Below, piece by piece: positions 6,036 through 7,122 of a stretch of 7,122 nucleotides of DNA. The notes below the pieces were generated by a model. It saw nothing but the letters and a program-made list of their open reading frames with translations, did no database searches and was not told the DNA's origin. The DNA comes from Bacillota bacterium (lineage in GTDB: Bacteria; Bacillota; Clostridia; Clostridiales; Clostridiaceae). Made by a program: the position numbers and the translations under genes. Location of the stretch: contig JAEZAL010000071.1 of assembly GCA_023427705.1 (NCBI GenBank), forward strand, positions 1-7,122, written 5' to 3'. Positions within the stretch are counted from its first letter, which is position 1. Each line of letters begins with the position of its first letter.

Positions 6036-6635
6036 ATGGATAGAAAAAATATTAAGATAAGAAAAGCAAATATCAATGATATTAATGAAATAGCACGGTT
6101 AATTTATTACACAGAAGTTAATCCAGGTTATGTATGAGGGGGAGAATCTAAAGAAGAAACTTTAGATAATATAAAAAACTTAATAGGAACTAAGGAATCA
6201 AGGTATAGTAAAGATTATATAACTGTTGCTGAATTAGATAATAATATAGTGGGTGCAATAATTTTAATTCCTTATGATAAATTAGATAAGCTAAGTATTG
6301 AGACAGATATAAAACAAATTAATAAAATAGAAGGATTACATGGTAAGCTATTATATATAATTAATTCAATTAAATATATTATATTTAGAGAATGTAGAAG
6401 AGGAAATCTTTATATTTCAAATATAGCAACAGATGAAAAAGCTAGAGGCCTTGGAATAGGGAAAATGCTTATGCTGTATGCAGAACAAGTTGCTAAGAGT
6501 GAAGATTTTGAAGGAATATCATTACTTGCAAAAAATGAAACTGTTACGAAATTCTACGAAAAGTTAAATTATCAAAAGATTTTTGATAGAGTACTTCTAG
6601 GTGAAAGAGTAATAAAAATGAATAAAGTAATTTAA
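6036..6635 (+). pseudogene. GNAT-family N-acetyltransferase interrupted by an in-frame TGA
   Basis: GNAT enzymes transfer an acetyl group from acetyl-CoA to an amine; the substrate here is unknown. GGGAGG (6022-6027) precedes ATG at 6036, and one frame runs 199 codons to TAA at 6633-6635, broken only by TGA at 6135-6137 (codon 34). The 33 codons before it (RKANINDINEIARLIYYTE) are a typical GNAT first strand and helix. The remainder has the acetyl-CoA loop IATDEKARGLGIGKML (about 130-145, with the R-G-x-G-x-G pattern at 137-142) and the closing NETVTKFYEKLNY motif (167-179). So the gene is otherwise whole and in frame, consistent with a recent nonsense change such as TGG to TGA, or with sequencing error or recoding. 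Trp is TGG elsewhere in the window, arguing against a code change. An internal start at GTG 6249 exists but has no ribosome binding site and would lose the N-terminal strand and helix. Confidence 0.8.
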
Positions 6636-6638
6636 ATT

Positions 6639-6671
6639 AAAAAGGTGCTGTTTTGACAGCACCTTTTTATA
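6639..6671 (+). terminator. Strong bidirectional-type terminator after the GNAT gene
   Basis: A perfect 13-pair stem, 6639-6651 with 6656-6668, encloses the loop TTTG, with an A-run on one side and T5 on the other. It starts four bases after the acetyltransferase stop codon and is the best-formed terminator in the window. Confidence 0.92.
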
Positions 6672-6680
6672 TTTTATGAT
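6653..6680 (+). promoter_or_regulatory. Promoter of the DUF523 gene overlapping the terminator
   Basis: A perfect -35 TTGACA (6653-6658) lies in the loop and 3' arm of the preceding terminator. TATGAT (6675-6680), one change from consensus, follows at a 16-base spacing. Transcription from near 6687 would give a leader of about 100 bases to the ATG at 6788. That leader contains AAGGAG (6727-6732) with no usable start codon after it. Confidence 0.55.
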
Positions 6681-6787
6681 AAATCAGTTTAATAATAAAA
6701 ATATAGTAAAGGAATAATATTTATCTAAGGAGAAATAATAAATAAAGATTTACCTATCAATATAAAAATTTTTTTAGAGGTGAATAT

Positions 6788-7122
6788 ATGTTAGATGTTA
6801 ACAAACCAACCATATTGATAAGCAAATGTATAGAAGGAGAACCATGTAGATATGATGGTGCTATGATAAAAGATTCTTTTATCAGTAAATTAAAATCTTA
6901 TGTAAATGCTATAGAAATATGCCCAGAAGTTGGAATAGGTTTATCTACTCCTAGAGATAGTTTAAGATTAGTAGGAGATGGAAGTGCTGTAAACTTAGTT
7001 TGTTCTAAAACAGGAGAAAATTTAACAGATAAGATGATTAATTTTTCAAATGATTTTTACAAAAGTATAGATAAGGCTAAGATACAAGGTATTATATTAA
7101 AGGGAAGGTCTCCCTCTTGTGG
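6788..7122 (+). CDS. DUF523-family (TudS-like) cysteine-rich protein, 3' end outside window
   Basis: The 111 complete codons visible carry the DUF523 signature: ISKCIEGEPCRYDG (11-24), ICPEVGIGLSTPRDSLRLV (44-62) and LKGRSPSCG (104-112). Cysteines at 14, 45 and 111 correspond to the three conserved cysteines that hold an oxygen-sensitive 4Fe-4S cluster in the characterised member TudS, a 2-thiouracil desulfidase; C20 is additional. The CPEVGIGL-TPRDSLRLV wording and the TGENLTDKM stretch resemble the longer proteins in which DUF523 is fused to a C-terminal DUF1722 domain, so the part beyond the window may carry that domain. AGAGGTGA (6776-6783) sets the start. It appears to have its own promoter and is not in an operon with the broken acetyltransferase. 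The family call is firm; the enzymatic activity is inferred only from homology. Confidence 0.88.
   Translation, partial: MLDVNKPTILISKCIEGEPCRYDGAMIKDSFISKLKSYVNAIEICPEVGIGLSTPRDSLRLVGDGSAVNLVCSKTGENLTDKMINFSNDFYKSIDKAKIQGIILKGRSPSC

Noticed and set aside
6249..6635. Stand-alone short acetyltransferase starting at GTG 6249
   Set aside because: There is no ribosome binding site, and the same frame extends upstream to an ATG with a good one, interrupted only by TGA. It is better read as the remainder of a disrupted gene.
6727..6760. Tiny gene after the AAGGAG at 6727-6732
   Set aside because: No ATG, GTG or TTG follows at a usable distance, so the ribosome-binding-like sequence has nothing to serve.

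Overview
The DNA is very A+T-rich (roughly a quarter G+C by eye). It has strong AGGAGG-type ribosome binding sites, A/T-ending codons and intrinsic terminators with T-tracts. Protein content also points to a low-GC Firmicute, most probably a Clostridium or close relative. No mobile element, CRISPR array, tRNA or rRNA is visible, so this looks like ordinary chromosome with a few odd local features.

Layout, left to right. (1) 1-407, minus strand: start of a GreA/GreB-type transcription elongation factor, cut by the window edge. (2) 408-651: A/T-rich divergent intergenic region. (3) 652-1194, plus: a cysteine hydrolase with nicotinamidase (PncA) active-site and metal-site residues, followed by a structured, terminator-bearing gap. 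(4) 1363-4177, plus: a two-gene potassium uptake operon. trkA encodes the NAD-binding double-RCK regulatory subunit and trkH the channel-like membrane subunit, with one base between them. (5) 4194-5160: a near-consensus sigma-A promoter, a 75-residue single-pass membrane ORF that may be frame-damaged or frameshifted, and a short YidC/Oxa1-type membrane insertase outside the usual rnpA-yidC-jag context. Two hairpins follow. (6) 5282-5776: an intact yjdM (PhnA-type zinc ribbon) gene with an extended -10 promoter. It ends in what reads as the 3' half of a T-box riboswitch, with the tRNA-reading 5' half absent. (7) 5777-6035: A/T-rich gap. (8) 6036-6635: a GNAT acetyltransferase reading frame broken by one in-frame TGA, then a strong terminator. 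(9) 6788-7122: start of a DUF523-type (TudS-like) cysteine-rich protein, cut by the right edge, with a promoter overlapping the preceding terminator.

Functionally only trkA-trkH clearly act together (TrkA gates TrkH-mediated K+ uptake). The other genes look like separate transcription units. The two observations most worth a second look are the orphan T-box antiterminator/terminator directly after yjdM, and the in-frame TGA in the acetyltransferase with a perfect hairpin starting eight bases downstream.
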